Shown piece by piece: positions 16,444 to 25,416 of a stretch of 64,000 nucleotides of DNA (the first letter of the stretch is position 1; every line of letters starts with the position of its first letter). The position numbers and the translations under genes are program-made. Origin of the DNA: Sporosarcina sp. 6E9 (GTDB lineage: Bacteria > Bacillota > Bacilli > Bacillales_A > Planococcaceae); assembly GCF_017921835.1 (NCBI RefSeq), contig NZ_JAGEMN010000001.1:1295874-1359873 (forward strand), written 5' to 3'. Under the pieces are notes generated by a model. It was not told where the DNA came from. It ran no database searches and was given only the letters and a program-made list of their open reading frames with translations.

Positions 16444-17199
16444 TTATAAAGCCACTTCTAACACAATCGGACAATGATCACTTCCGAGAACTTCCGCATG
16501 GATTTCAGCACTTTTCAGTAAAGGTTGCAGACGATTCGATGCAATAAAATAATCAATCCGCCAGCCAATATTCCGTTCTCTAACCTTGCTCATATAAGAC
16601 CACCAAGTATACGCGCCTTCTTGTTCGGGATGAAAATATCGGTATGTATCTGTGAATCCTTCAGCCAATAATTGCGTCATTTTTCCACGTTCTTCAACAG
16701 TAAATCCAGAATTTCCGATATTCGATTTAACGTTTCGAATATCAATCTCTTCGTGTGCGACATTCAAATCTCCGCATAAAATGACCGGTTTATCTTTGTC
16801 TAACATCGTTAAATAATCACGCATCTTCTCTTCCCATTCCAGTCGAAATGGCAATCTTGCTAAACTACGTTGAGCATTTGGGGCATAAACATTCACTAAG
16901 TAAAAATCAGAAAACTCTAAGGTCAAAATACGACCTTCCTCTTCTACATTTAAATCGCCTATCCCATATCTAACAGATAACGGTTCAACTTTTGTAAAAA
17001 CAGCCGTACCGGAATACCCTTTTTTAAGCGCGTAATTCCAATACTGAAAATAACCTTCTAGCTGCAAATCAATTTGCCCTTCTTGCAACTTAATCTCCTG
17101 GATAGAAAAGATATCAGCGTCTACTTCTTCAAAATACTCTAAAAACCCTTTTCGTACACAAGCTCTTAATCCATTAACATTCCATGATACTAACTTCAT
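16444..17199 (-). CDS. exoA: Exodeoxyribonuclease III / AP endonuclease
   Basis: A 251-residue exonuclease III family enzyme that cleaves DNA at abasic sites and removes 3' blocking groups. Motifs in order: LVSWNVNGLRA, FSIQEIKLQEGQ (metal-binding Glu), VYAPNAQ, CGDLNVAHEEID (catalytic Asp and Asn), WWSYM, GWRIDYF and GSDHCPIVLEV (catalytic Asp-His). Full length, with all catalytic residues. An SRPBCC gene follows directly. Confidence 0.95.
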   Translation of the reverse strand: MKLVSWNVNGLRACVRKGFLEYFEEVDADIFSIQEIKLQEGQIDLQLEGYFQYWNYALKKGYSGTAVFTKVEPLSVRYGIGDLNVEEEGRILTLEFSDFYLVNVYAPNAQRSLARLPFRLEWEEKMRDYLTMLDKDKPVILCGDLNVAHEEIDIRNVKSNIGNSGFTVEERGKMTQLLAEGFTDTYRYFHPEQEGAYTWWSYMSKVRERNIGWRIDYFIASNRLQPLLKSAEIHAEVLGSDHCPIVLEVAL

Positions 17200-17319
17200 A
17201 TTTATATGACTCCCTTATACATAGCTATTTCAAAATATGAATCTAGCATACCAAATAGGAGGAAAGATAGTTACCTTCTCCCCTCCTTCCAGCATCATAT
17301 TTTCCCGTCCAATTCCTTT

Positions 17320-17517
17320 TCACAGCCAGAATATCCCGATTAAGACGATGGCGCCTAATATGAATTTCCCTATTTGTCCAAATTGTGCTGGGGAAATTAT
17401 CGGTCTTGGCACTAAAAACTCCAATTCCTGCATCTCTTTTTCCATTTGATCCATTCGGGTTTTCAATGCGACTATCTCCTTTTCTAGAGATTGTTCACGG
17501 TTATTTGGTTCATTCAT
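17320..17517 (-). CDS. Small coiled-coil, tail-anchored membrane protein
   Basis: A 65-residue protein with a charged heptad-like helix (LEKEIVALKTRMDQMEKEMQELE) and one C-terminal hydrophobic span (GKFILGAIVLIGIFWL). GAGGAGG 7 bp before the ATG supports it as a real gene. No family recognised. The topology (cytoplasmic coiled coil, C-terminal anchor) suggests a small scaffold or partner protein. The 218 bases between it and the next gene contain only AT-rich sequence and a short tandem repeat. Confidence 0.6.
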   Translation of the reverse strand: MNEPNNREQSLEKEIVALKTRMDQMEKEMQELEFLVPRPIISPAQFGQIGKFILGAIVLIGIFWL

Positions 17518-17707
17518 TCGAAATCCTCCTCGTCAAAATGCTATGACTAACTATACGAATAATTGACGATATAGTTTCAAAAAATCATTAAGGCCCTACT
17601 TCGTACCCCTCAATCCCTACTAATAATGTCTTTAACATGATCAGTTTGAATTTAGTTCATTATACCAATTTACATTGCAGCATGTCCCATCAATGACCGA
17701 TACATGC

Positions 17708-17728
17708 GTGTCACGTTGTGTCACGTTG
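17708..17728. repeat. Short direct repeat, 2 x 10 bp
   Basis: GTGTCACGTT occurs twice back to back just after the end of the histidine phosphatase gene. Function unknown. Confidence 0.5.
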
Positions 17729-17735
17729 TATCATC

Positions 17736-18314
17736 TTACTCCCATATCCTCTTTACATCTGTTAGTACACCATCAACAAATATCAACTTATAGATATCAG
17801 GTTTTGACGTACTTGCCCAAAAATCATATCCATAATTCCCATTAAAATAATTCATTATTGCCGTCATTATATTCCCGTGCGTACCAATAACAATACTCTT
17901 CCCTTCAAAATCTTTTAATAACAGTTTAATAATGGGTACAGCACGCTGCTGTGCTTGTCTAGTTGTTTCGCCACCCGGTAAACAATAGTCTTTATCCTCG
18001 AAAGACTTTTTTATCGCTGGTTCAACTTCTTCCCATGGCAACTTATAATTACCTTTGATTATCCTTTCTTTTAATTCCTCATACAACTCGATTTCTAGGT
18101 TTCGTGTCGTAGCTATTGGCTCGATTGTTTGAATTGATCTTGCAAAAGGGCTTGAAACAATTACATCGATTTTTTCACTAAGCATAAGTTTAGCTACTTT
18201 TTCAGCATCAAGTTCACCATCTTTTGATAGTTTCCGAGTTCTTTCTTCACCGTGAATGAAAGGTGATTCAGCATGTCGAATCATATAAATATTTGTAGTA
18301 ATTGATTCCCCCAA
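17736..18314 (-). CDS. Histidine phosphatase family protein
   Basis: A 192-residue member of the phosphoglycerate-mutase-like superfamily. The phospho-acceptor motif is MIRHAES (residues 11-17), with IVSSPFARSIQT for the phosphate pocket and the second catalytic His in VIGTHGNIMTAI. Substrate unknown; broad-range phosphatase activity is common. Start is probably TTG at 18314, with a GGAGAG site upstream. It follows the acyl-CoA dehydrogenase gene by 22 bp and may be in the same transcript. Confidence 0.85.
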   Translation of the reverse strand: MGESITTNIYMIRHAESPFIHGEERTRKLSKDGELDAEKVAKLMLSEKIDVIVSSPFARSIQTIEPIATTRNLEIELYEELKERIIKGNYKLPWEEVEPAIKKSFEDKDYCLPGGETTRQAQQRAVPIIKLLLKDFEGKSIVIGTHGNIMTAIMNYFNGNYGYDFWASTSKPDIYKLIFVDGVLTDVKRIWE

Positions 18315-18336
18315 TATAACTCTCTCCTATTACCAA

Positions 18337-19485
18337 TTACAATCCTAAGTTTTTGGCGATAATGACTTTCATTATTTCATTCGTGCCGGCATATATCGAA
18401 GCCACTGGGATATCCCTGTAACGTCTTGCAATCTTATACTCTTCCATATAGCCATAGCCACCATACAATTGCATGCATTCAACCGAAATATCCCGTGCAG
18501 TTTCAGTAAGCCAATATTTAGCCATCGAAACCTTGGTGACAACATCTTTTCCAGCAATATGATCTTCGATTAGCGACTCTAAGAATGATTTACCAAGCTC
18601 TACTTTTGTCGCCATTTCAGCAATCTTGAATTGTGTATTTTGGAATGAAGATACTGGTTTTCCAAATGCTTTCCGCGATGTAACATAATCGATTGTCATT
18701 TCCAGCATATCTTCAGATGCAATTTGAGCACCGATTGCGACAACAAGTCGTTCTTGCTGAAGTTTTTCCATTAGGTAGGAGAATCCTTTCCCCTCTTCAC
18801 CAAGCAGATTAGCTACAGGGACTCGAGCATCCTCAAAGAATAGTTCAGCAGTATCTTGCGCATGGAGCCCGACTTTATCTAGTTTACGACCTTTTGTGAA
18901 TCCAGGTGTTCCTTCCTCTACAACAAGCAAGCTAATTCCACGATGTTTCGGCTCCGCTTTTGGATCCGTTTTTACAACAACGAGAAAAAGATTGCCGTTA
19001 ATCCCATTCGTAATAAAAGTCTTTTGACCATTAACAATATAATGATCCCCATCTCGGATTGCTGTCGTTTGAACATTCGCTAAATCAGAACCTGTACCCG
19101 GTTCTGTCATTGCAATCCCGGTAATAACATCAGCCGTAATACATCCAGGTAACCAACGTTTCTTCTGTTCGTCTGATCCAAACGATTCTATATAAGGCAC
19201 AACGATATCATTATGCAAGCCGACACCGACTAGGCTTGTTCCTACCCGTTCTAACTCTTCATTTATTATGACGCCAAAACTAAAATCTAGGCCGAGTCCA
19301 CCGTATTCCTCATCTACTTGTGGACAAAGAAAACCCATTTCACCAAGTTTTCTCCAGAATGAAATTGGAATCATTCGTTCTTTCTCCCAATTGTCATAGT
19401 ACGGTTGCGCCTCTTTTTCTAGAAACTTTCGAAGTGAATCCCTAAACATACTGTGCTCATCTGTTTCAAACCGATATTTACCCAT
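18337..19485 (-). CDS. Acyl-CoA dehydrogenase
   Basis: A 382-residue FAD-dependent acyl-CoA dehydrogenase. Family signatures are ITGIAMTEPGTGSDLANVQT, FITNGINGN and the C-terminal QLYGGYGYMEEYKIARRYRD. In the usual catalytic block it reads YAGTNEI, with Ala where medium/short-chain enzymes have the catalytic Glu. A Glu in QQERLVVAIGA is in the position used by isovaleryl/long-chain types. So it is likely active but of that branch. Isolated from other beta-oxidation genes. Confidence 0.88.
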   Translation of the reverse strand: MGKYRFETDEHSMFRDSLRKFLEKEAQPYYDNWEKERMIPISFWRKLGEMGFLCPQVDEEYGGLGLDFSFGVIINEELERVGTSLVGVGLHNDIVVPYIESFGSDEQKKRWLPGCITADVITGIAMTEPGTGSDLANVQTTAIRDGDHYIVNGQKTFITNGINGNLFLVVVKTDPKAEPKHRGISLLVVEEGTPGFTKGRKLDKVGLHAQDTAELFFEDARVPVANLLGEEGKGFSYLMEKLQQERLVVAIGAQIASEDMLEMTIDYVTSRKAFGKPVSSFQNTQFKIAEMATKVELGKSFLESLIEDHIAGKDVVTKVSMAKYWLTETARDISVECMQLYGGYGYMEEYKIARRYRDIPVASIYAGTNEIMKVIIAKNLGL

Positions 19486-19610
19486 TAAAACCCCTCCTAA
19501 AAAGTGTGCAATTACAGGAATGATTGGCTATTCATTCATTAATTATAAACTCAACAAACATAATTCAAGATTACGCCAACTGTGAAGGTTCTGTCAATTA
19601 TAATTGGAAA

Positions 19611-19642
19611 ATAACGCCACTTCAATAACTGAAATGGCGTTA
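19611..19642 (-). terminator. Terminator after the SIMPL gene
   Basis: AACGCCA/TGGCGTT stem with a short TTCA/TGAA extension, right after the stop codon; minus-strand T run is ATTTT. Confidence 0.55.
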
Positions 19643-19648
19643 TAAATG

Positions 19649-20299
19649 TCAGTATTGGAACTGCACCTCTACTGTAGCTTTTATATTTATTTTCCCAGGT
19701 TCGATTGGCGTGGTAGCGCTCAATTCATTTGCTGCAAAGCTTCGAAACAAAATGGGTTCTTCTCTCATTGTCTCTACAATTTTAACCGGATGGGGATTAA
19801 GTTTCAGGTGAATTGTATTGGCGATAGTTTGCGCTTTTGCCAATGCATTCTTCAATGCTAGACTTAAAGCTTCTTGGTAAGGAATTTGCTCATTTTCAAC
19901 GGAAAATCTAATATTCGATACCTGATTCACACCATTCCGAACAGCTGTATCAATTATCATCCCCGCTTGTTCAATGTTATTTATTTTCACATCGATGGCA
20001 TTGATTACTTCATACCCTCTAAAAACTTGACGACCTTCAACATAGTCATATTGCGGGGATATATTATAGGATACAGTTTGTATGTTTTCTCTGGCAATGC
20101 CTAATTCAAGAAGCGAATCAATAACTAGATCCATCAACTCAGCGTTTTCCTGTTGCGCTTGACTCAATTGTTTACTTTCCGTTCTTACTTCCAATTGAAT
20201 TTGAACGATATCAGGTGCAATTGAAAAACTTCCGATTCCAGTAACCGTCATCACTCGCTTTTCATGGCAAGTTAGTTGGCCTGTATTTGGGTTATACAT
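19649..20299 (-). CDS. SIMPL domain protein (DUF541)
   Basis: A 216-residue protein of the SIMPL/DUF541 family: RVMTVTGIGSFSIAPDIVQIQLEVRTES opens it, then ENIQTVSYNISPQYDY and VSNIRFSVENEQIPYQEALSLAL. SIMPL proteins are often secreted or stress-linked, but here no signal peptide is visible, so it is probably cytoplasmic. Molecular function unknown. It lies 60 bp downstream of the MscS gene on the same strand. Confidence 0.8.
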   Translation of the reverse strand: MYNPNTGQLTCHEKRVMTVTGIGSFSIAPDIVQIQLEVRTESKQLSQAQQENAELMDLVIDSLLELGIARENIQTVSYNISPQYDYVEGRQVFRGYEVINAIDVKINNIEQAGMIIDTAVRNGVNQVSNIRFSVENEQIPYQEALSLALKNALAKAQTIANTIHLKLNPHPVKIVETMREEPILFRSFAANELSATTPIEPGKINIKATVEVQFQY

Positions 20300-20358
20300 T
20301 TATTCCCGCCTTCCAGTTGTACTTCAATATAGTATGCTGACTGTCCGGAAAAAATATT

Positions 20359-21225
20359 TTAATAGCCTTTATTAATCAATTGCTCTGCCATTTTTATTTT
20401 ATTATCGTAAAGCTTTTGAGCTAAGATTTCTTTCGCTTCCATAGCAGCATCTAAATAATCGACATCATTAACAGTGGCCACGATGGAAAATTTATACCCG
20501 AAAGGGCTTGTATCAATGGAATGCAACCCATATATTTTATACAATTCCACGAATTCACCTGTAAGTTTATCCACTAATAATTTGTCTAACTGCTTCTCAT
20601 TGAGTTCATCACACACTTCTTGCAAGAGCACTTTGACGACACTAGGATCTTGGTTAAACGAAACAATTATGCTTTCAAAAATACGTCTCTTTTCAACTGA
20701 GCCATTGACCATTTTTAGAATCTCACCATTGGAAATCGTCAATAGCTTCCCGTTAATTAATCGTATCTTCACAATTCTGAACCCTAATTCTTCAACTGTC
20801 CCGCCATCTGGTTCTCCGTTCACGTGAATAAAATCTCCACGTTTAATCGTACCTTCAAAAATAATAAAAATCCCACTGATTAAATCATTGATTAATTTTT
20901 GTGCTCCAAACCCAATAACAGCGGCAATAATTCCCCCAGCCAACACGACTTCCTTTAACCCGCCAACGAACGGTTTAATCGCCGCTATCAGGATAATGAT
21001 GGCGAATATGTACGTAGACGTATTTTTGACGACACTTTCAATCGTTTCTTTTTTCTTCTCTTCTAAAAGAGTTGTGCGTTTGAATATTTGCCGCAGAATC
21101 TTCCTGAAAGCTACAATAATAAGATAGGTAATAACAATGGTTAATGCTAGTGAAATGAAATATGACTTCACACCTGAAAAATCAACCTCAAAAAAATGTT
21201 GGACCGAATCAAAAAACTTACTCAT
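20359..21225 (-). CDS. MscS-family mechanosensitive ion channel
   Basis: About 288 residues. There are three N-terminal membrane spans (YFISLALTIVITYLIIVAF; TYIFAIIILIAAI; VVLAGGIIAAVIGFGAQ), the last being the pore-lining TM3 with GFGAQKLINDLISGIFIIFEG, then the beta domain (GDFIHVNGEPDGGTVEELGFRI). It opens under membrane tension to release solutes in osmotic downshock. I chose the ATG at 21225, 11 bp after AAAAGGG. Confidence 0.88.
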   Translation of the reverse strand: MSKFFDSVQHFFEVDFSGVKSYFISLALTIVITYLIIVAFRKILRQIFKRTTLLEEKKKETIESVVKNTSTYIFAIIILIAAIKPFVGGLKEVVLAGGIIAAVIGFGAQKLINDLISGIFIIFEGTIKRGDFIHVNGEPDGGTVEELGFRIVKIRLINGKLLTISNGEILKMVNGSVEKRRIFESIIVSFNQDPSVVKVLLQEVCDELNEKQLDKLLVDKLTGEFVELYKIYGLHSIDTSPFGYKFSIVATVNDVDYLDAAMEAKEILAQKLYDNKIKMAEQLINKGY

Positions 21226-21382
21226 CAAAAACAAAACCCTTTTCTATTAATAATAATTTATAATACCATGAATGATTGCGTTTGATAAAGCCACTACTAA
21301 TTTCTTCTTGTCTCAGCCACTTATGTTACTTTATTCATTCGAATAATTTTCACATAACTGCCTCCTTTCAAATTTTCATTCT

Positions 21383-21826
21383 TCACGAATCCTTTACATC
21401 AATTAATGTAAACCTTTCGCAAACGAGGAGCATATCATCGCTAAATTCAAGTCCAACTGTTTGTAATTCACTTGTAAAGAATTCCTCATGAGCTGATTTC
21501 CATGCTTCATAAGGACCTTCGCCCTCAGCAACCGCAAATTCTTCTGTCACTTCATTCATTGGTACAATTGATACTTCAACAATTTTGATCATCGCGACCG
21601 GCTGTTCCTTACTGTTTAAGACTATGCTGTATTCGCCAACCATAGGCAATGGCTCATTTTCTATTTCATAAAAAACATGGCCCGAGCATGTTGCAGTTTT
21701 CTTTCCCTCAATTACAAGTTGTGCAAGTTCATCTGGTGAAACTCCAAACATCCATGCGCTAAAATGAACTGGTTTCTCCCCGTCCTGCCAATATTCATCC
21801 CAATAGCTTTTTGCTGCTTCATTCAT
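21383..21826 (-). CDS. ASCH domain protein
   Basis: About 147 residues of the ASCH (PUA-like) family: SYWDEYWQDG, FGVSPDELAQLVIEGKKTATCSGHVFYEIE, PMVGEYSIVLNS and VTEEFAVAEGEGPYEAWKSAHEEFF are typical. ASCH proteins are thought to bind RNA or modified nucleosides; one E. coli member is an N4-acetylcytidine amidohydrolase. Start at the ATG 21826, 10 bp after GGAG and overlapping the end of the upstream acetyltransferase-like gene by 8 bp. Confidence 0.85.
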   Translation of the reverse strand: MNEAAKSYWDEYWQDGEKPVHFSAWMFGVSPDELAQLVIEGKKTATCSGHVFYEIENEPLPMVGEYSIVLNSKEQPVAMIKIVEVSIVPMNEVTEEFAVAEGEGPYEAWKSAHEEFFTSELQTVGLEFSDDMLLVCERFTLIDVKDS

Positions 21827-22745
21827 GATCAACAATCTCCTTTTTAGCGGTAAATGATTCCATTACTTCAATTTTCGACATAAATGCAGACCATGTCTCT
21901 GAAGCTTCATAAGTTAAGGACTCCACAATATGCATAGAGAAGGGACAGGTTGAGTCTATTTCTTTTTCGATTGTTTTGATGCCCGACCTAACAGCATCTT
22001 TAAGCTGCTTGGATATGAGTAAATCTAACAAATTCATTTCCGTACGATCCTGTGTACCTATCCAACCTATTTCCCAATTACGAGCATCTACTGGATACAT
22101 GAAACTATAGGCAATGACTTTGTTTTCGTTTATCACAACATAGCTATTGTCCTCTTTCATATCTTCCATGATGATGCCTTCCCAACTAGCAATTGGAAAA
22201 TCACCAACAGGATTATCTAAATGGGTTTCTGTATAGGTTCTTTTACATAATTCAAATAGACTAGTCATCAGGATAGGCTCATTACTAATTTCTGAAATCG
22301 CTTTAACCTTACGGCCATTCGTTAGTACCTCACATTTTCGCGGTCTAATCAGAATCACTTCCGTTTTTCTAATAAGCCGCATTCCCTTATTTAACAAGAC
22401 TTCATCCAAACCTTCAAATCGGTTATCAATCAAGAAAAATAACGGTTGAACAATTTGTTCTTTTAACTTATCAATCATTAAGTGAAGCGAACCGTTGTTA
22501 ACTCGGTTGAAATCGTAAGCAAGTCGGACGTATACACAATGTGGATGCCAAGTTGATTGATGCGTAGTAGCCACTACGACCACCCCACTTTCATCATCGA
22601 TGGCATATACGCCAGTATTCATCTTGCTGTTCATACTTGATATAAAATTTCGTTCCAAATCCCTATGTTTCGAAAATACCTTTTGAACGAATTGCTTTAA
22701 TTGGTCGTTACTTTTTCTAATTTGTTTTTGTGTAATTACGCTCAT
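21819..22745 (-). CDS. GNAT-like acetyltransferase, two-domain
   Basis: A 308-residue protein with weak GNAT features in its second half (NSYVVINENKVIAYSFMYPVD, then EIGWIGTQDRTEMNLLDLLISKQLKDAVRSGI). The first half may be a second degenerate GNAT fold (GVYAIDDESGVVVVATTHQS). The substrate is unknown. AAGGGG precedes the ATG. It overlaps the ASCH gene, suggesting coupled expression, and a hydrolase relic lies immediately upstream. Confidence 0.5.
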   Translation of the reverse strand: MSVITQKQIRKSNDQLKQFVQKVFSKHRDLERNFISSMNSKMNTGVYAIDDESGVVVVATTHQSTWHPHCVYVRLAYDFNRVNNGSLHLMIDKLKEQIVQPLFFLIDNRFEGLDEVLLNKGMRLIRKTEVILIRPRKCEVLTNGRKVKAISEISNEPILMTSLFELCKRTYTETHLDNPVGDFPIASWEGIIMEDMKEDNSYVVINENKVIAYSFMYPVDARNWEIGWIGTQDRTEMNLLDLLISKQLKDAVRSGIKTIEKEIDSTCPFSMHIVESLTYEASETWSAFMSKIEVMESFTAKKEIVDHE

Positions 22746-22756
22746 GTCAAACCCCT

Positions 22757-22921
22757 TCAGTTTTCCTTGATAAATTTATCAATTACGCCTGCAATCAACT
22801 TTGATTCCCACGCATGGACATAATGTCCAACATCTAATAACATATACCGACCTCGTTCAAGTTGACCGACATAGTCTGTAAGTAGTTCTTGCCAATTTGA
22901 TAACGATACAAAAAAAAGATC
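22757..22921 (-). pseudogene. C-terminal relic of an alpha/beta hydrolase
   Basis: Without a start codon, the minus strand reads DLFFVSLSNWQELLTDYVGQ, then LERGRYMLLDVGHYVHAW and ends KFIKEN-stop. GHYVHAW looks like the catalytic-His region at the end of an alpha/beta hydrolase. The same frame runs through the TAA stop of the GNAT gene just upstream, whose last residues (GKDGINEKVEKNC) look like more of the same hydrolase. So the relic probably begins near 22975 and is fused to the GNAT gene. Confidence 0.55.
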
Positions 22922-23485
22922 TTAACAATTCTTTTCAACCTTTTCATTTATCCCATCCTTCCCGAATATCCCACTTCTAGATAAATCATCCCAACCAAAT
23001 GCTATTTCGCTAAATTCCTGACCATCAATTTCAATTTCAGTCGTATCTATTTTCTTTCCGCCTAGATTTTCATAAAAAAGACATGCAGGATTTTCTTCTA
23101 ATGCCCAAATGAGCATTGAGTTCAGCTTATGATCTTTCAAATCGTCCACGACTGACTTGAAAAGCTTTTGCCCAAGCCCTTTTCCTTGCTGTCTTTCCAA
23201 TAGATATATGGCATACAACTCCCCTTTATATGCCTCATACTTTCCTGTACACTCTTTTCCACCAGTCGCAAATCCAACAATTAGGCCGTTCTCATCTTCC
23301 GCTATGTACACATGATTTGTTTCAATTCCGTGTTTCCAGATTTGCTCACGGCTCTCGTAGGTAAGATTATTTAAATATGTATCGGGTACAATTCCTTTAT
23401 ATGTCGTTCGCCAACTATCTACATGGACTTTTGCGATTCCTGGGATATCTTTACTATCAGCTTTACGAATAATCATTTCAGTCAT
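22922..23485 (-). CDS. GNAT family N-acetyltransferase with a foreign tail
   Basis: A 187-residue GNAT protein: IIRKADSKDIPGIAKVHVDSWRTTYKGIVPD opens it, and the acetyl-CoA loop is LLERQQGKGLGQKLFKSVV. The domain normally ends near AFGWDDL; the last ~19 residues (SRSGIFGKDGINEKVEKNC) appear to come from an alpha/beta hydrolase relic read in frame. A second ATG at 23476 has better spacing (9 bp) to AAAGGA and may be the true start. Substrate unknown. Confidence 0.75.
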   Translation of the reverse strand: MTEMIIRKADSKDIPGIAKVHVDSWRTTYKGIVPDTYLNNLTYESREQIWKHGIETNHVYIAEDENGLIVGFATGGKECTGKYEAYKGELYAIYLLERQQGKGLGQKLFKSVVDDLKDHKLNSMLIWALEENPACLFYENLGGKKIDTTEIEIDGQEFSEIAFGWDDLSRSGIFGKDGINEKVEKNC

Positions 23486-23568
23486 TCCTTTCCCGTCGAA
23501 GTATGAGCGCTTATTTCGAATTGGGGCGTAGTCACATACAAACGCCCCACTTTCTTTATAAAAATCCT

Positions 23569-24015
23569 TTACAACGAAATCATATGCGTCGTCTCTGATG
23601 TGGAATCATCTAACTTAAAACCATTGGCCAGGTAAAAAGCATCTGCCTTTGAAGATTCAGTTCGGACAGTCATTTCACGAAACGTATCACGTGAATGACG
23701 GACAATTTCTTCTAATAGTATAGAACCCACACCTTGCCGCCTTGCATCCGCTGCTACATAAAATCTTTGTAATCGTGCAACATCTTTATCATCAGAAAAA
23801 GGTGATTGATTCACCCCACCAATCGCAACAACTTCTCCCGAATCATTCTGAATAAAAAACAAAGCCTCTCCAGGTTTATCAAACGTATTACTGCTATCCT
23901 GATAATCATTGACTAGACGAGTTAAAAACCGATACCCTTCTTGTTCGCTTTCCTGCACCAATCGCGATATATCTATCAGATTAATATCTTCCACTTGTTC
24001 CACTTTAAATTCCAT
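23569..24015 (-). CDS. GNAT family N-acetyltransferase
   Basis: About 148 residues starting MEFKVEQVEDINLIDI. The acetyl-CoA-binding loop is FYVAADARRQGVGSILLEEIVRHS, with LYLANGFKLDDST-like closing (FYLANGFKL). I start it at 24015, behind GGGGGTGAAG; a longer reading from 24123 would run through the terminator upstream. Third of four GNAT-type genes in 3 kb on this strand. Substrate unknown. Confidence 0.8.
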   Translation of the reverse strand: MEFKVEQVEDINLIDISRLVQESEQEGYRFLTRLVNDYQDSSNTFDKPGEALFFIQNDSGEVVAIGGVNQSPFSDDKDVARLQRFYVAADARRQGVGSILLEEIVRHSRDTFREMTVRTESSKADAFYLANGFKLDDSTSETTHMISL

Positions 24016-24100
24016 CTTTTCTTCACCCCCTATATTTAATTTCCATTGTATAGTTATGTTCAATGTATGCTTCGGAATAACCTTCATTCTTAACCAAATA

Positions 24101-24143
24101 AAAAAATGATCCGCATACGTCAAATACGCAGCGAATCATTTTT
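24101..24143 (-). terminator. Terminator between two GNAT genes
   Basis: AAAAATGAT/ATCATTTTT arms with a CGC/GCG inner pair. It is about 65 bp after the 24209 gene and ends in T runs on either strand. Confidence 0.6.
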
Positions 24144-24208
24144 GGGGTATCAATTTTGGATGCATTAACTAACATCACCCGTTCTAATATTGACGAAAGT
24201 GATTAAAG

Positions 24209-24703
24209 TTAACTAATCAAATATTTGCAGAACTTTTTGTCAACAACTAATACTGGAAAGCTTGTATGCAACTGTTCAATTTTTATACTTTCAAATCCAT
24301 TTTTTTCATAAAATCTGTGAGCAGCAACAAATTGTGGGGTTGTTCCCAGATATACTGCATTTACCGATTTTTCTTTTGCCCATCTTAAAGCATTATCCAG
24401 CAAGCGGCTTGCAGTTTGATATTTTGGACCTCTATATTCCTTCTTCACAAACATTTTTCTTAATGCCGATTCTTGATTTCCTATATCCAACAGACTAATT
24501 GTACCAATTACTGTATTGTCTAGAATTGCTACCCAGAAGTTTCCATTACCCGTCTTATAAAAATCTTCAATCGTTAGTAAGTCAGGTTGATCATCTTTTG
24601 TTATGGCAACATTGTACTCTTTTTGCTGAATATCAAGTATCAAATCTATTACTTCATCTTGATATTTAATTGAATACTCTTCCAACACGAGGTGACTACT
24701 CAC
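24209..24703 (-). CDS. GNAT family N-acetyltransferase
   Basis: A 164-residue GNAT protein: VEEYSIKYQDEVIDLILDIQ-like start (LEEYSIKYQDEV), conserved GNFWVAILDNTVIGTISLLDIG, the CoA loop MFVKKEYRGPKYQTASRLLD and the closing HRFYEKNGFESI. Start is GTG with AAGGAAG upstream. The CoA loop lacks the usual second Gly (RGPKYQTA rather than RGxGxG/A). Substrate unknown. Confidence 0.8.
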   Translation of the reverse strand: MSSHLVLEEYSIKYQDEVIDLILDIQQKEYNVAITKDDQPDLLTIEDFYKTGNGNFWVAILDNTVIGTISLLDIGNQESALRKMFVKKEYRGPKYQTASRLLDNALRWAKEKSVNAVYLGTTPQFVAAHRFYEKNGFESIKIEQLHTSFPVLVVDKKFCKYLIS

Positions 24704-24794
24704 AACTCACACTTCCTTTTATAATAGCTGATTATTTATTCGAACACAGCGTTGATTTACGTGTTCTAATTTACAAACTTTTCTTGGATTAATT

Positions 24795-25274
24795 TCATAA
24801 ATAATAACTAAAAGCTTGATACCCATAGTAAAACGATAGTAGCGCTAAAATACTAAACACAAGACCTTCAATCTTGCTCCCAGTTCTTGTTGTCAATGGA
24901 AAACGCACTGTCATGCTCAACGGAAAAAATAATTTAATCCCGTTTTTCGTAGCCATATCCAATACATAATGGCTTACCATGCCCGCCAGAACTCCAGCTA
25001 TTACTGCATCGCTTGGAACAAATGAGTTTAGTAACCACGCGATAATAACTAGAAATAGTATGCTATGCGTAAATGTACGATGCCCAAATAGTGCATTTAT
25101 GATTTTCGATAAAATCGGTAATTTCTTTCCGATTTTGCTGCCTCCGTGGCAAATATCTGGAAGCAGTGCGCCTATGATTCCTGCCCCAACCATAATAAGT
25201 GGATCATGATTTGTAAATTGTGCATAAGCAAGACTTGCTGCAATCCCGCCTATGATATGTGTCTTTCCTGTCAT
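24795..25274 (-). CDS. YdjM-type membrane-bound metal-dependent hydrolase
   Basis: A 159-residue membrane protein of the YdjM/DUF457 family. It has the N-terminal MTGKTHIIGGIAASLAY, the metal-binding-like FGHRTFTHSI and the conserved VSHYVLDMATKNGIKLFFP. Four or so hydrophobic segments. The ribosome binding site is AAAGGAG. Members are called metal-dependent hydrolases by homology; in E. coli ydjM is a LexA-controlled gene. No LexA box was evident here. Confidence 0.82.
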   Translation of the reverse strand: MTGKTHIIGGIAASLAYAQFTNHDPLIMVGAGIIGALLPDICHGGSKIGKKLPILSKIINALFGHRTFTHSILFLVIIAWLLNSFVPSDAVIAGVLAGMVSHYVLDMATKNGIKLFFPLSMTVRFPLTTRTGSKIEGLVFSILALLSFYYGYQAFSYYL

Positions 25275-25416
25275 GCTTATTCTCCTTTTATAGTAAAAAT
25301 CTGTTCTTACTTAGTATAAACGAAATGGATAATAATAGCATTGCAAGGGCGGGGTAAATGAAACCACACGCTATTTATAGTAAAATGTTTCATAACTCAT
25401 GTGAGGTGAAAATTTT

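Noticed and set aside
17708-17728. Two 10-bp repeats as a possible attachment site
   Set aside because: No integrase gene or second distant copy was seen; a small slippage duplication explains it.
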